NCBI GenBank assembly: GCA_948474755.1
Contig: CAOLHI010001283.1
Coordinates: 1-64,000 of the forward strand
DNA from: Ctenosaura bakeri
Taxonomy: Eukaryota > Chordata > Lepidosauria > Squamata > Iguanidae
DNA length: 64,000 nucleotides
Direction: 5' to 3'
In this document: positions 11,217 to 22,210 of the stretch, in pieces
Numbering within the stretch: the stretch's first letter is position 1
Layout: each line of letters begins with the position of its first letter
Notes under the pieces: model-generated
What the model was told of the DNA's origin: nothing
The model's database searches: none
The model's input: the letters and a program-made list of their open reading frames with translations, nothing else
Program-made: the position numbers and the translations under genes

Positions 11217-12950
11217 CTAATCGCAGTCGCCCGCAATCATATTGGCGATCCCCCCCTCACCAGTTCCCCTTATGGATCCTCCTTGAAGAGTCATGGGGCG
11301 GGAATCCCTGTCGGTGCGTGTAGAGTCAAGGGGGCTGGTTTCTGTATCACGGGGTGGGGAAAGGGGTTTCCCTTTTCTCTCACAAATGTTGTGTAGCACC
11401 ACACAAGCAGACACCATGGGGAGATAGTTCTTTTCCGAGACGGTCAAAGGGGCCGGGGAACCCCCCCTCTGGCCTTAAGCCTGCCAAAAGCACCTCCCCC
11501 CAACATTCCTACAGTGGTTGAACACCCTGTTGTAGGCTATCTTCTTGGGGGTGAGATGTCCGCCGTAAGGCTTCATTAGCCATCTCAAAAGTGGGTATGC
11601 AGCGTCCCCCCGAATAACTGGGCCTATGGTGACACCGTCTATGGTAATGGTCGGGTTCCCGGGAACAAACTTTCCAGCCTCCATGGCATGCCAGAGTGAT
11701 GAGTGCCTGAAAACGAAGGCGTCGTGCATTTGCCAGTGTAGCCCAGCACGATGTCCACAAACCTCCCCGAATGATCCACTGTTCCCTGTAGGAGAATGGA
11801 AAATGCCTCTTTCCCGTTCACAAATTCTTCCCCCAGCCCCTTGGGTGGTCTTACTTTGATGTGCTTCCATCCACAGCTCCAACGCACTGAGGGAAACCCA
11901 TCTGGCGGAAACCATCCATAATCTGTGGATGTAGAGGGCAGGGAAACAAAGTCAGTTTTTTTTCTGGTTTGAGATAAAAAGTTTTGTGGTGGCGCACCCC
12001 ACACACCCAATGGCACCTGCTTGGGCCCTTTCCCGAATCTTAGAGCACAGGCCACAAATCCATTCTTTGGGCCCAACCCTTAAAACGGGCACCAAATCCA
12101 AAGAACTTGCACGCTTCCCCTGGGGTAAAAAAGAATACTTGGGAAAACAAAGGGCCTCGCAGAGTGTACCTGGTGGCCTTCAGCAGTAGTGTCATGCTGT
12201 TGGAGGGGGCAAAGTGCCCTGCTGCCTCCTGCTCACCCCAGGGACCATGATGGCTAGATGGCATATACTGTGTTTTGCTGAAAGGGATACCCTGTGGTCA
12301 TTCTGGCAAACCTGGAATGAAACCCCTCCCACGCAGCCGCACACACTGACCAGCAGTAAACTGCTCTGCAGGCTTAAGGTTAGGGAACCTGCTGCTCCAG
12401 GGGCCCTGCTGGGAGATCCCCCAAAATATGGATTTAAAGCAAAGGGACACACAGTGGGCATCCAAACAAACCCCGCAGCACTTTCTTCTGGGGGGCGATT
12501 TGCCTAGCAACTCTACAGTCTTGGCGCCAGTTCACTGCAAAACGCAACCTCTTTTCCCCGAGAAATCAAAACCCCCTCCTCCTCCCATTAAAGCCCACTG
12601 GGTTTGGAATACGTCCTACCCTCCGGTAGTCCCCCCAAACACACAGTGGACACAAGGAGTTCATGCTCGATCGCAAGGCACACCTTGATCACGATGACAG
12701 ACACCATTGACACTCCCCGGTCAAAAGTGTTCGCTGTCTTTCGGTATATCAGGGGCGATGTAACCACCACACAGTGATGGCCACCCTCTCCTCTACTGAA
12801 ATCGCTTGCCTCATCCCTGTGGTTCTTCTTTCAAGGTAGGGATGCAGGCGCCCCCCGTTTAAAGGGGGGTTTCGTCATCCTGAAGTGGTACAACCACTGG
12901 TAGTCGTCCCATTTCTCCAGCACCTCCTCGCTCCACCACGCCTGCCGCAT
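11217..12950 (-). pseudogene. Harbinger DDE transposase/nuclease (decayed)
   Basis: The gene cuts and joins the transposon ends. A probable ATG at 12950-12948 opens a frame with WDDYQWLYHFRMTK, then MRQAISVEERVAITVWWL, then after a frameshift YRKTANTF and VCLAIEHELL (to about 12640). A likely intron follows; a consensus-like acceptor (tacatccacag) lies just before MDGF near 11922. The nuclease core has GFPQCVGAVDG (first Asp), KMHDAFVFRHSSL (second Asp), RGDAAYPLLRWLMKPYGGH and FNHCRNV, spread over three frames. Near 11480-11495 the expected catalytic Glu before AFGRLK is Gly. The C-terminal VSACVVLHNICE motif is near 11385-11420. At least three frameshifts plus the missing Glu make it inactive. 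Confidence 0.9.
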
Positions 12951-13544
12951 CCGCTCCCGAACCCACCACCTTTTTGGGGGGCGGGACTTCATTCAAGAGA
13001 GGTGCAAGAATTGTGTAAAAACCTCAAGCGTCTCACGGCAGCGCGACGGTTCCTTGGAGCCTGCGCCTACTCGCACTATCTTCGGGCCAGCAATGTTCAA
13101 GCGCTCCTAACAAGGCTGAAATGGCAGCATTAACGGGGCAAGGACCCCGCTATTTCCCCCAACTGCTCGTTCGCCATACACCAAACTGCCAAAAGCGAGC
13201 GGGCGGAAAATTTTGACAAAGTTTTCCCCGGCGGTTAGCAGGCGCGGGGGAGGGCGAGGGGATGGATGGGGGGGGGTAGGGAACGCGCATGCGTATTGGC
13301 GTCATTGATGACGCCCAAAATTTTTCTTTTGAAAAAAGGGCACAGCCAATCAAACGTTAGGTAGGGCGGGGAAAGGGGAACGTGGGAGGGGCTATGGCGA
13401 TGCTGTGTGAATGCGATAATGCTCGCCTAGCCTCTTGCCATGAGCCGTGAGAAACGACTAAAAGTTAGGTACGTTTTAGTGGGGATTAGGGAAAAGCCTG
13501 CCTGGTGCGGTGGGAAGATTTTAGCGCCCCATGAGAAAAGGGCC

Positions 13545-15330
13545 AAAGTTTTTTGCTGTAATCTATAAAGGATAGACCAATTTTCTTCTGAAATTCTTAG
13601 GTGCACTCTATTATCCAATGTATGTTTGCAGTATGATCCCTGGTGTCTCTTCCTTACACAAACACAGCTTGGACATTTGGCTTTTCTCACTCCATATATG
13701 GGGAAATTCTTTGTTGTGTTCTGAGAATCACTTTGCTTGCATGGGAGATTAATGCAATGTTGCTGTGGTTACTGTAATCCCTGGTGTCCCCTTTCTTGGG
13801 GACTGGAATGTATATTGAGCATTTCCAATCTGTGGAGCATCTTTTTATTTTCCATATTTGCTGACAGATTTTATGTAGAACTAGAATAGATTTCTGTCTC
13901 TGTAGCTTGAAAACTTGTTGGTTGTATTTTTTCCTGGTGATTTATTTAATCCCAAGTGCTCTGAGTGCAGCTTCCACATCACTTTCTAAAATTTAGGGTT
14001 TTCCATCAAATGGTTTTTCCTTTAATGAATCTGTCATCCTTCTACCTCTTTTATATAGTTATTCATCTTTCTATTTCTACTTGGTCATGTAATGTATTCC
14101 CCTGCTGATTGCAGAGCATCTTTCCTTCTGGTTTAAATTTCCCTTTGATTTCTTGGATCTTGTAGAAGATGTCTCTTGTTCTTCCTTTTTTTTTATCATC
14201 TTCTATTTCTCAGCATTGATAATTATAGCAGTTCTTTTTCCCTGCACACAAATCACTGAACAGTTGCATTCAGCATTCTGGTCCTATTTTCCCTTTTCTT
14301 TTGTTGTTCATTTAACTGCTTGAATAGTTCATTTCATCCCCTGACACTTCTATTTCTTTTTGGCTGCAGATAGTGTCTTTTTGCATTTCTCATGACAATA
14401 TATCTGGCTTCAGTCCAGAGTTCTTCTGCCTTCCAGTCAATTAGGTTTAATAGTCAAATCTTTTTTTTTAAAAAAAAAAAAATTATTTTAATCTAAAAGG
14501 GTGTTCTTCAAGTTGTATTTTGGCACAGTGGTTGGTTTGGTGTTCTTTTTCAGCTTTACTCTAATTTTTGATATCAGCAGTCCATGGTCTGTGTCAATCA
14601 TCTTTAGGTTTTGTTTTTCAAGAAATAAAGCTTCTCCATCTTCTGCTTCCAATTATGTAGCCTATAGATTTCTATATTAGCCATCAGGTGATATCAATGT
14701 ATACAATCACCTCTTTGATTGCTCGAAGAATATTTTCAGTAAACAAACTGCTGGTCTCAGAAAATTCAGTTAGTTACTCTTTGTTTCATCTCTTGATAGG
14801 AGTCCAAAATTTTTCCCACAATCCTATTTATCTTTTGCATTCCAATTGCCTATAATTAACCAGTTCTGTTTTAGTGTGTAATCAATTACCGCTTGGAATC
14901 CAGCACATAATCTTTCAATTTCTTCTTCTTCTGCCTCTGTAACTTGAACAGAAATATGGATTGTGGATATACTGATAGAATTTCCATGAAGCCTTATCGA
15001 TATGAGTTGGTCAGACTTTGCATTATGCCTTTTGACTGCTTTTGCTACATCTGTCCTCTCTGTTAATGCCACTCCATTTCTTCTTAGATTTTCATTTCCT
15101 CAGTAAAACACTGTGCAGTTATCTGACTCAGAATGTCCTGTTCCCACCCACTTTAGCTCCTTCACCTCAAGTATTGCAATGTTTATTTCTCCATTTCTTG
15201 TTTTACTATGTCTAGCTTCCTCTCATTCATGCTTCTCACATTCCAGGTTCCTGTAAATAGGTGTTGCACAGCTTTGGACTTTCCTTTCACTTTTGAGCAT
15301 ATCAACAGCTGAATATCCTTTTGAGTCCAG
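13545..15330 (-). pseudogene. RTE/BovB-like LINE, endonuclease to start of reverse transcriptase
   Basis: Read on the minus strand from about 15330, a LINE endonuclease begins with TWNVRSMNERKLDIVKQEME near 15250. It continues with LRRNGVAL and then, at 15072-14824, a frame holding SDQLISIRLHG and ending WLIIGNWNAKDK, the RTE endonuclease core. The rest down to 13545 is decayed. It ends in FIDYSK just before the Harbinger insertion, where the next conserved residues (FDCVDH) are found at 6189. The order and motifs fit RTE/BovB LINEs; no intact frame remains. Confidence 0.82.
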
Positions 15331-15334
15331 TTAT

Positions 15335-15536
15335 GGCTATTTCTGCCCTACACTGTTATAGTGTTATTATTCCACTTTCAACATCCTGTGCAGTTCTGGG
15401 GTTTGTTGTTTACTACGGCCAAAGAGCTCTCTAGCTGAGAATTCTAAATGGCCATCTCTAAACTACAAATCCCAGGATTCCATAGAATGTTGAAAGTGGA
15501 ATAATAGCACTGTAACAGTACAGCGTGTAAATGGCC
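15335..15536. mobile_element. Foldback MITE, Harbinger-like ends (202 bp)
   Basis: The left end is ggctatttctgccctacact and the right end is agcgtgtaaatggcc. Inside are inverse-complementary arms (cactttcaacatcctgtg and caggattccatagaatgttg), so the strand can fold back on itself. Flanks TAT and TGT are at best a decayed 3 bp duplication. It sits just beyond the 5' end of the RTE LINE. Confidence 0.75.
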
Positions 15537-16340
15537 TGTGTCCTTAGCCACATCGTTACTCATAATTGTCCTCTGATGTATCCCAGTAGCTCATTGAGTG
15601 CCTTCTGACCTGAGAGTCTCACCTTCTGGCACTCCCTCTTATTTCATTTTGGATCGTTTCATCATAGGGTTTTCACAATGAAAGTCACTCAAAAGGGTTT
15701 TACCATGCCTCCTTCTGTGCAATACTAACAAGTGTTATCTATGGTCCCAGTGCTGTTGTCTCTGAGAGACTCTCTGCCATTGTCACGTCCCACTACTGCT
15801 ACCCAGTAGCTGTTGGGCACGTTTAGTCTCTCTCCTCTGCAAAAGCCTGTCCGATATGTGAGACCCTACCATCCGTGCTGTTGCTGTCAGCATAGCCTCT
15901 TCCCCCACAAGAACGTCCAGTCCCACCACTATGGAAAAGCAGTGCCATGGTGGGTGTTCATGACTAGAAGTCCTTCATTTGCCATTTTAACATTCCCTTG
16001 GCAACTTTGCCTGCCTCTTTTCTTTGGATGTCTACATTATACTTGTAAACATTCAAACAAAGTATTAAATTGCTGCAATGCTGTAAAATTTGGGGAATGA
16101 AGTAAAACTTTAGGGTGTGTGTGTGTCAGAGTTCTTATTTGAGAGAAAATGCCTTCAGTGCCCTTCCCCATAGCAGGATGCCTGTGTGGAGATTTCTGGA
16201 GGAGTAACTGTTCATTTTCATTCCATTTTGTCATGGCTAGGGAGGACTGGGGGTGAACTGGGGGCTTAGCTTGGTCACTTCTGTGCTAATGGGAAGCTTT
16301 TGCTGAAGGAAATACAGAGGTAATCATCAACAGTTCTTCC
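15537..16340. other. Unassigned stretch, no gene seen
   Basis: No recognisable domain, repeat end or RNA gene is visible. Frames here are short and show no conserved motif. A short (GT)n run lies near 16115. Confidence 0.4.
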
Positions 16341-16344
16341 TTCT

Positions 16345-17598
16345 TCCTTCAGTCTTTCTATCACAACAACATAATTATGATATAATAGGCATCACTGAAA
16401 CCTAGTGGATGAGTCTCATGACTGGAATGTAGCAATAGTGAGGGCATAACCTACTTCAGAGAAATAGACCAAACAGGAAGGGACTAGAAATAGTATTATA
16501 TGTCAAGGATGTTTACAGCTCTGAAGAGATCCATGACTTACTTTCTGGAAGCCAGGTTAAGAACATCTGGGTAAGGAGGAGAGAAACAACAAGGGGGAGA
16601 GAAACAACAGTGATGTCATTGTTGGGGGTCTACTACCACAGACCCCCCGAGTCAGACTGAGGACTTGGATGATCCCTTCCTGGAACAGATGACCAAAAGT
16701 TCAGAAAGGAGAGATGTGGTAGTAATGAGAGATTGCAACTATCGTCATATTTCTTGGAAATTAAATTCTGCCAAGAATATAAGGTCCAACAAATTCCTCA
16801 CTTCCTTGCAGACAATTTCATTGTTCAGAAGATGGAACAGGCTACAAGAGGATCACCTATTTTAGATCTGATCTTAACTATTGGCAATGACCTGGTTTGT
16901 GGGGTAGAAGTGGCAAGATCCTTAGGGCTGTTTCCGTACGAGACTGTTATACAGCTATTATTCACACTTTCAACATCCTATGGAATTGTAGGGTTTGCAG
17001 TTTAGGGAGGGGCGAGACATCTTATGGAATCCTGGGGTTTGCAGTTTAGGGAGGGGCCAGACATCCTATGGAATCCTGGAGTTTGCAGTTTAGGGAGGGG
17101 CCAGACATCTTACGGAATCCTGGGGTTTGCAGTTTAGGGAGGGGCCACATGGCCCCTCCCTAAACTGAAAACCCCAGGATTCCATAGGATGTTGAAAGTG
17201 GAATAATAGCACTATAACAGTCTCATCCAGAAATGCCCTAAGTGCGAGTAACTATTTTTTCCTAGAGTTTGTTACACAGTGGAAAGAAGAAGCCAGGCAT
17301 AATCAAGACACATATTCTAAACTTTAAGAAAGGTGATTTGAGTAAACCTATGGAAATACTGGGTGTGATCCCATGGGCAGGAATCCTAAAAGAGAAGGAA
17401 GTTTATGATGGACGAGAGTTTCTTAAAAGAGAGATACTGAAGGCACAGTTTCAAACAGTTTGGATGAGAGAAAATGAGAGGTGCCTAAAGAACCCAGGAT
17501 GGATGTCTAAAGAACTTTCAGCTGAAGTAATGTTTAAAAGGGACATGCACAAGAAATGGAAAAAGGAGGAAATCACCAAAAAGGACTTCAGACATTAA
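16345..17598 (+). pseudogene. Older CR1 LINE, endonuclease and linker part
   Basis: Near 16375-16440 is GITET and then SHDWNVAI, the CR1 endonuclease start. Near 16720-16920 follow VVVMRDCNYRHISW, LDLILTIGNDLV and VEVARSLG. A MITE (16926-17237) interrupts the coding sequence there. It resumes with the linker segment IPWAGILKEKEV and NPGWMSKELSAEV, and stops at 17598. The next linker residues are found at 18904 onward, so the copy is split by a younger CR1. Confidence 0.8.
16926..17237. mobile_element. Foldback MITE with tandemly expanded arm
   Basis: It belongs to the same foldback family as 15335-15536. Its left arm contains about four copies of a 44 bp unit (around 16975-17145; each has ggtttgcagtttagggaggg), whereas other copies have one. 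The right arm (17150-17220) is the single inverse complement. It lies inside the endonuclease region of the older CR1, so it is younger than that copy. Confidence 0.82.
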
Positions 17599-18903
17599 TT
17601 CTGATCATTAAACAGTCAGTTTGCAATTACTTAGAATGCAATGCCATAATCACTAAAAGTCAACATGGATTTCTCAAAAATAAGTCAGGCAAGACTAATC
17701 TAATCTCTTTTATGATAGAGTTACAAGCTTGATAGATGAAGGGAATGCTGTGGATGTAGCATATCTCGATTTCAGCAAGGCCTTTGACAAAGTTCCCCAT
17801 GACAATCTTGCAAAGAAGCTAGTAAAATGCAGGTTGGACAGGGCTATTGTTGGGTGGATTTGTAATTGGTTGACTGACCAAACCCGAAGGGTGGTCACCA
17901 ATGGCTTCTCTTCACCCCAGAGAGAAGTGACTAGTGAGGTGCTGCAGGGTTCTGTCCTGGGCCCAGTGCTATTCAACATCTTCAGCAATGACTTGGATGA
18001 AGGAGTAGAGGGTTTGCTAATCCAATTTGCAGATGACACCAAATTGAGAGGGGCTGCTAATACACCAGACAACAGGATCAAAATTCAAAATGATCTTGAC
18101 AGATTGGAGAGCTGGGCCAAAGCTAACAAAATGAATTTCAACAGAGAGAAATGTAAGGTTTTGCAATTAGGCAGAAAAAGTGGAATGTGCAAATATAGGA
18201 TGAGGGATATGTGGCTGGATAACAATATGTGTGAAAGGGATCTAGGAGTCCTGGTAGATCACAAGTTGAACGTGAGTCAGCAGTGTGATGCAGCAGCCAA
18301 GAAAGTCAATGCGATTCTTGGTTGCATCAATAGGAGTATGGTGTCTAGATCAAGAGAGGTAATGGTACCACTCTATTCTGCTTTGGTTAGATCTCATTTG
18401 GAATACTGTGTCCAGTCCTGGGCACCTCAATTCAAGAAGGATATCAACAAGCTGGAGTGTGTCCAGAGGGGGGTGACCAAAATGTTGAAGCGTCTGAAAG
18501 CCATACCTTATGAGGAGCACCTTAGGGCGCTGGGTATGTTTAGTCTGCAGAAAAGAAGGTTGAGAGAGGACATGATAGCCATGTTTAAATATTTGAAGGG
18601 ATGTCATGTTGAGGAGGGAGCAGGCTTATTTTCCGCTGCTCCAGAGACTAGGACAACAAGCAATGGATTCAAACTGCAGGAATGGAGATTCCACCTAAAC
18701 CTCAGGAAGAACTTCCTGATGGTCAGAACTGTCCAGCAGTGGAATATGCTGCCTTGGAATGTGGTAGAGTCTCCTTCTTTGGAGGTTTTTAAGCAGAAGC
18801 TGGATGGCCATCTGTCAGGAGTGTTTTGACGTGTGTTCCTGCATAGCAGGGGGTTCGACTGGATGGCCCCGTGGTCTCTTCCAACTCTTCTATGATTCTA
18901 TGA
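17599..18903 (+). mobile_element. Younger 5'-truncated CR1 LINE with open reverse transcriptase frame
   Basis: CR1 copies itself by target-primed reverse transcription. This copy keeps about 410 codons open from near 17600 to the stop at 18829. The frame starts with IIKQSVCNYLE and KSQHGFLKNKSGKTNLISFY. It goes on to the finger/palm motif DVAYLDFSKAFDKVPH, then QGSVLGPVLFNIFSNDLD and the catalytic FADDTKL box (Asp-Asp present). The C-terminal region has HLEYCVQSWAP and LECVQRGVTKM. The endonuclease is missing. The 3' UTR ends in the CR1 hallmark tctatgattctatga at 18889-18903. It has no target duplication, as is normal for CR1. It lies within an older CR1. Confidence 0.9.
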
Positions 18904-20826
18904 CAAATAGCCAGCACATGTACAGAGGAAGTCAGAAAAGCTAAAGCACAGAACTAGCTCAGGTTTTCTAGAGAGTTTAAAAACAATGAAAGGGGTTGGT
19001 TTTTTTATATATATATCTATAGCAAAAGTCAGAACAAGGAAATGGTAGGGCTACTGTGGAGAAGATGGTGAAATGCTAACAGGGGACAGGGAAAAGGCAG
19101 AACTACTCTATACCTTCTTTGTCTCAGTCTTCACCAGAAAGGAAAACAGTGTTCAACCTAGGGAAAATGGAGAAGGTGATGCAGTAGCAGAAATGCAACA
19201 CAGTATAGATAAAGAAATAGTACAGGAATCCCTGTCTACTCTAAATGAATTAAAATCTCCAGGGCCTGGTGAACTATATCCAAGGGTATTAAAGAACTAG
19301 CAGAAGTAATCTCAGAACCACTAGATATATTCTTTGAGAATTCCTGCAGAACAGAAGAAGTCACAACAGACTGGAGGAGGGCAAACATTATCCTCATCTT
19401 CAAAAAGGGAAAAAAGAAAATCCAAATTATTTCTGCCCTGTCAACTTGACATCAATACTAGGAAAGGTCCTAGGGCAGATCTTTAAACAGACAGTCTGTA
19501 AGCTCTTAAGGATGCCATGATCACTAAAAGTCAACATAGGTTTCTCAAAAACAAATCATGCCAGACTAATTTTATCTCTTTATTATTATAGAATTACAAG
19601 CTTGATAGATAAAGGGAATGCTGTGGATGTAGCATATCTTGATTTCAGTAAGGTCTTTGACAAGGTCTCCCATGATATTCTTGCAAGCAAGCTAGTAAAA
19701 TGTGGGAATGCTGCTGTTAGATGGATTTATAATTGGGTGACTGACCGAACCCAAAGGGTGCTCACCAATGGCTTCTCTTCATCCTTGAGAGAAGTGACTA
19801 GTGAGGTATCCCAGGATTCTGTCCTGGGTCCAGTGTTATTTGAAATCTTTATGAATGTCTTAGATGATGGAATAGAAGGCACATTGTTGGGGTAGCTAAT
19901 ACTCTGTAGGACAGGATCAGAATTCAAAACGACCTTAACAGATTAGAGAGATAGGCCAAAACTAACAATTTCAACAGGGAGAAATGTACACTTAGGCAGG
20001 AAAAAATGAAATGCACAGATATAGGAAGGGTGAGACATAGCCTAACCACAATACATGTGAAAGAGATCTAGGAGTCTTAGGAGACTTAGGAGACTACAGG
20101 TTGAACATGAGTCAATAGCGTGATGCAACCATTAAATAGTGTGATGCAACCATTAAAGAAGAGCCTTCACTGATATGACATTCTCTCTGTAAATGGAAGG
20201 AGCCATTCCATTCATGGAAATGCATCTCTGAATGCAGCCTTATGTGATTCTAGATTACATCAATAGGATTATAGAGCCTATGTCAAGTGAAATAATAGTA
20301 CCACTCTATTCTGCTTTGGTCAGACCCCACCTGCAATACTATGCCCAGTTCTGGGTACCACAGTTCAGGAAGGATATTGACAAGCTGGAATGTGTCCAGA
20401 AGACGACAACCAAAATGGTAGAAGGCTTGGAAACCATGCCTTATGACAAGTGGTTTAGGGAGCTGGGAATGTTTACCTTGGAGAATAGAAGGTTATGAGA
20501 TGACATGATAGCTATGTTTAAATATTTGAAGGGATGCCCTATGGAAGAGGAGGCAAGCTTGTTTTCTGCTTCTCCCAGGACATGGCGAGATGGCTTCAAA
20601 CCTCAGGAAAAAAAGATTCCATCTAAACATTAGGAAGAACTTCCTGATTAAGAGCAGTTTGACAGTGGAATATGCTACCTTGGAGTGTGGTGGAATCTGC
20701 TGCTTTGGAAGTTTTTCAACAGAGGTTGAATGGCCATCCGTTGAGAATGCTTTGATGATGTATTCCTGAACAGCCAGAAGTTGGACTGGATGGCCCCTTT
20801 GGCCTCTTCCAACTCTATGATTCTGT
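18904..20826 (+). pseudogene. Older CR1 LINE, reverse transcriptase part and 3' end
   Basis: It resumes exactly where the linker stopped at 17598, with EEVRKAKAQ and then KNNERGWF. At 19073-19300 come TGDREKAELLYTFFVSVFT and LNELKSPGPG. The reverse transcriptase core at 19602-19890 has DVAYLDFSKVFDKVSHD and SVLGPVLFEIF. It is broken after this, and the FADD box is deleted. The C-terminal part (20232-20498) has LVRPHLQYYAQFWVPQF. The 3' end near 20800-20826 has ccaactctatgattctgt. An 88 bp foreign segment sits inside it at 20154-20241. Confidence 0.85.
20154..20241 (+). repeat. 88 bp perfect duplication, inserted copy
   Basis: It is identical base for base to 20925-21012. It interrupts the older CR1 at a point where the CR1 reading otherwise continues. 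Just before it a 20 bp segment (agtgtgatgcaaccattaaa-like, about 20118-20155) is itself doubled, a sign of copying slippage. Confidence 0.92.
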
Positions 20827-20924
20827 CATCCCTACCACCCCAAACAAAGACCTTGTGGAACAAATTAAGAGGCTGTTGCAAGGACAAGTACTGCTGGAGA
20901 AAAAGGGAATCAGTTAGAAATCAA

Positions 20925-21012
20925 TAAAGAAGAGCCTTCACTGATATGACATTCTCTCTGTAAATGGAAGGAGCCATTCCATTCATGGAAATGCATCTCT
21001 GAATGCAGCCTT
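20925..21012 (+). repeat. 88 bp perfect duplication, probable source copy
   Basis: It lies about 100 bp beyond the CR1 3' end in non-CR1 sequence and matches 20154-20241 without a mismatch, 771 bp away in direct orientation. As it lies in continuous flanking sequence, it is the likely template. Confidence 0.88.
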
Positions 21013-21765
21013 TTAGATATTGGCCTGAATCCTACTGGTTAATCCAAACTAGAGTAAACCTATTGAATAAATTGTTAAATGGTCAGTAAAGAGTTATGTA
21101 ATTTCCACTGACTCAATGAGTCTGTTCTAATTAGTGGTATTAATAAGATTCAGACCATTATTGCTATTGGCACTGTGTTTTTGAGCTAGGGATGAGAAAG
21201 AAGTCAGAATTTAGAAAATGTGCACCATAAAGATAAAATAAAATAAAGATTTGGTGCAATAACATGACTAGTTAGTTTCAGCAACCAGTGGTTAGGCTGG
21301 CTGTGTACTATAAAATAATAAAACAGAAATATCCAGGAAAACATAACCGTGTTTCACGTAACCAGGAAATCTCTTGTCCTTATACCAGGTCTCATTTAAA
21401 TCACAGGCGATTCAGTCTTTATCCCTGTTTTAGTTCTAATTTATGTATTCAGGAGGGGAGGTGTAGTCTGTTCTTTGTAATGATAGATTGGGGAATTCAA
21501 TGCAATTTCCAAATGCTAAGGGGCTAAGCTAAAACCCTGTGTCTACATGATACCTCAGAATTAACTACTCCCAGTGGGTCCCATTTTTTCCATTTGTGAT
21601 GCTTGTGGCTTTTTAGCTGTTAGGCAATTCTGACAAAAAAAAAAAGAAAGTAAGAAATGGTAGTTTTTAGGGGGAAGTTATGGCCAGGTATATTTTAGCC
21701 AGGTCATATTTTAAAACAACACTGGTACTGAGTCACAAAATATATACTACTACTACTACCACCAC

Positions 21766-21804
<39 letters not shown>

Positions 21805-22206
21805 CATTATTATCATCATCATCATCATCATCATCACTATTATTACATTAGTTATCGAGAACCACTATGATGTAGAGATTAGCACTCTAGAAGCAGATTT
21901 TAGCTCTGTCCATGTTAACTTTGTTCATGATAGCCTGTCCATGTTAAAACATACTGTAGTTTTTCACTCACCCTTGCTATTGGTGGGGCCTTCCTAGTGT
22001 TAGTTTTGGACATCTGGTTTCTGTAAACATTCACATATCATATTAAACATTTCAGGGATCCACACGATGTATTTTGGAGCAATGCTTCTTCATGAGTCAT
22101 GTTAGGAGTTAGTGCTGTGAGTCCCATCCTTTCCATAGAAAGAACTGGACAGAATTGAAAAGCCTATTATTCCAAGCAGTGCTGGCCAAACTATGAAGAA
22201 GAATGA
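21013..22206. other. AT-rich stretch with (ACT)n(ATT)n(ATC)n compound microsatellite
   Basis: The compound microsatellite spans about 21748-21845 (ACT, ATT, then ATC units). The rest has no gene and no clear repeat ends. Confidence 0.7.
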
Positions 22207-22210
22207 AGTG

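Larger units (their letters stand above)
6190..13544. mobile_element. PIF/Harbinger-type DNA transposon, 7.36 kb, two decayed genes
   Basis: Both ends are visible. The left end begins ggcccttttctcacgggg, and the right end, reverse complemented, begins ggcccttttctcatgggg. The first 32 bp agree at about 27 positions. The flanks are AAA (6187-6189) and AAA (13545-13547), the 3 bp duplication made by Harbinger transposases. Inside are a MYB/trihelix-like gene (+) and a DDE nuclease gene (-), the usual pair for this superfamily, arranged tail to tail around 10.9-11.2 kb. The element is far richer in G, C and CpG than its flanks. Both genes carry frameshifts, several at homopolymers, so part of the damage could be assembly error. 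Confidence 0.9.

Noticed and set aside
16975..17150. CRISPR-like regular repeats
   Set aside because: The units are contiguous without spacers and belong to a MITE arm in a vertebrate genome.
18889..18910. Tandem CR1 insertion at one target site
   Set aside because: The linker reading continues from 17598 to 18904, so nesting explains the arrangement better than two side-by-side insertions.
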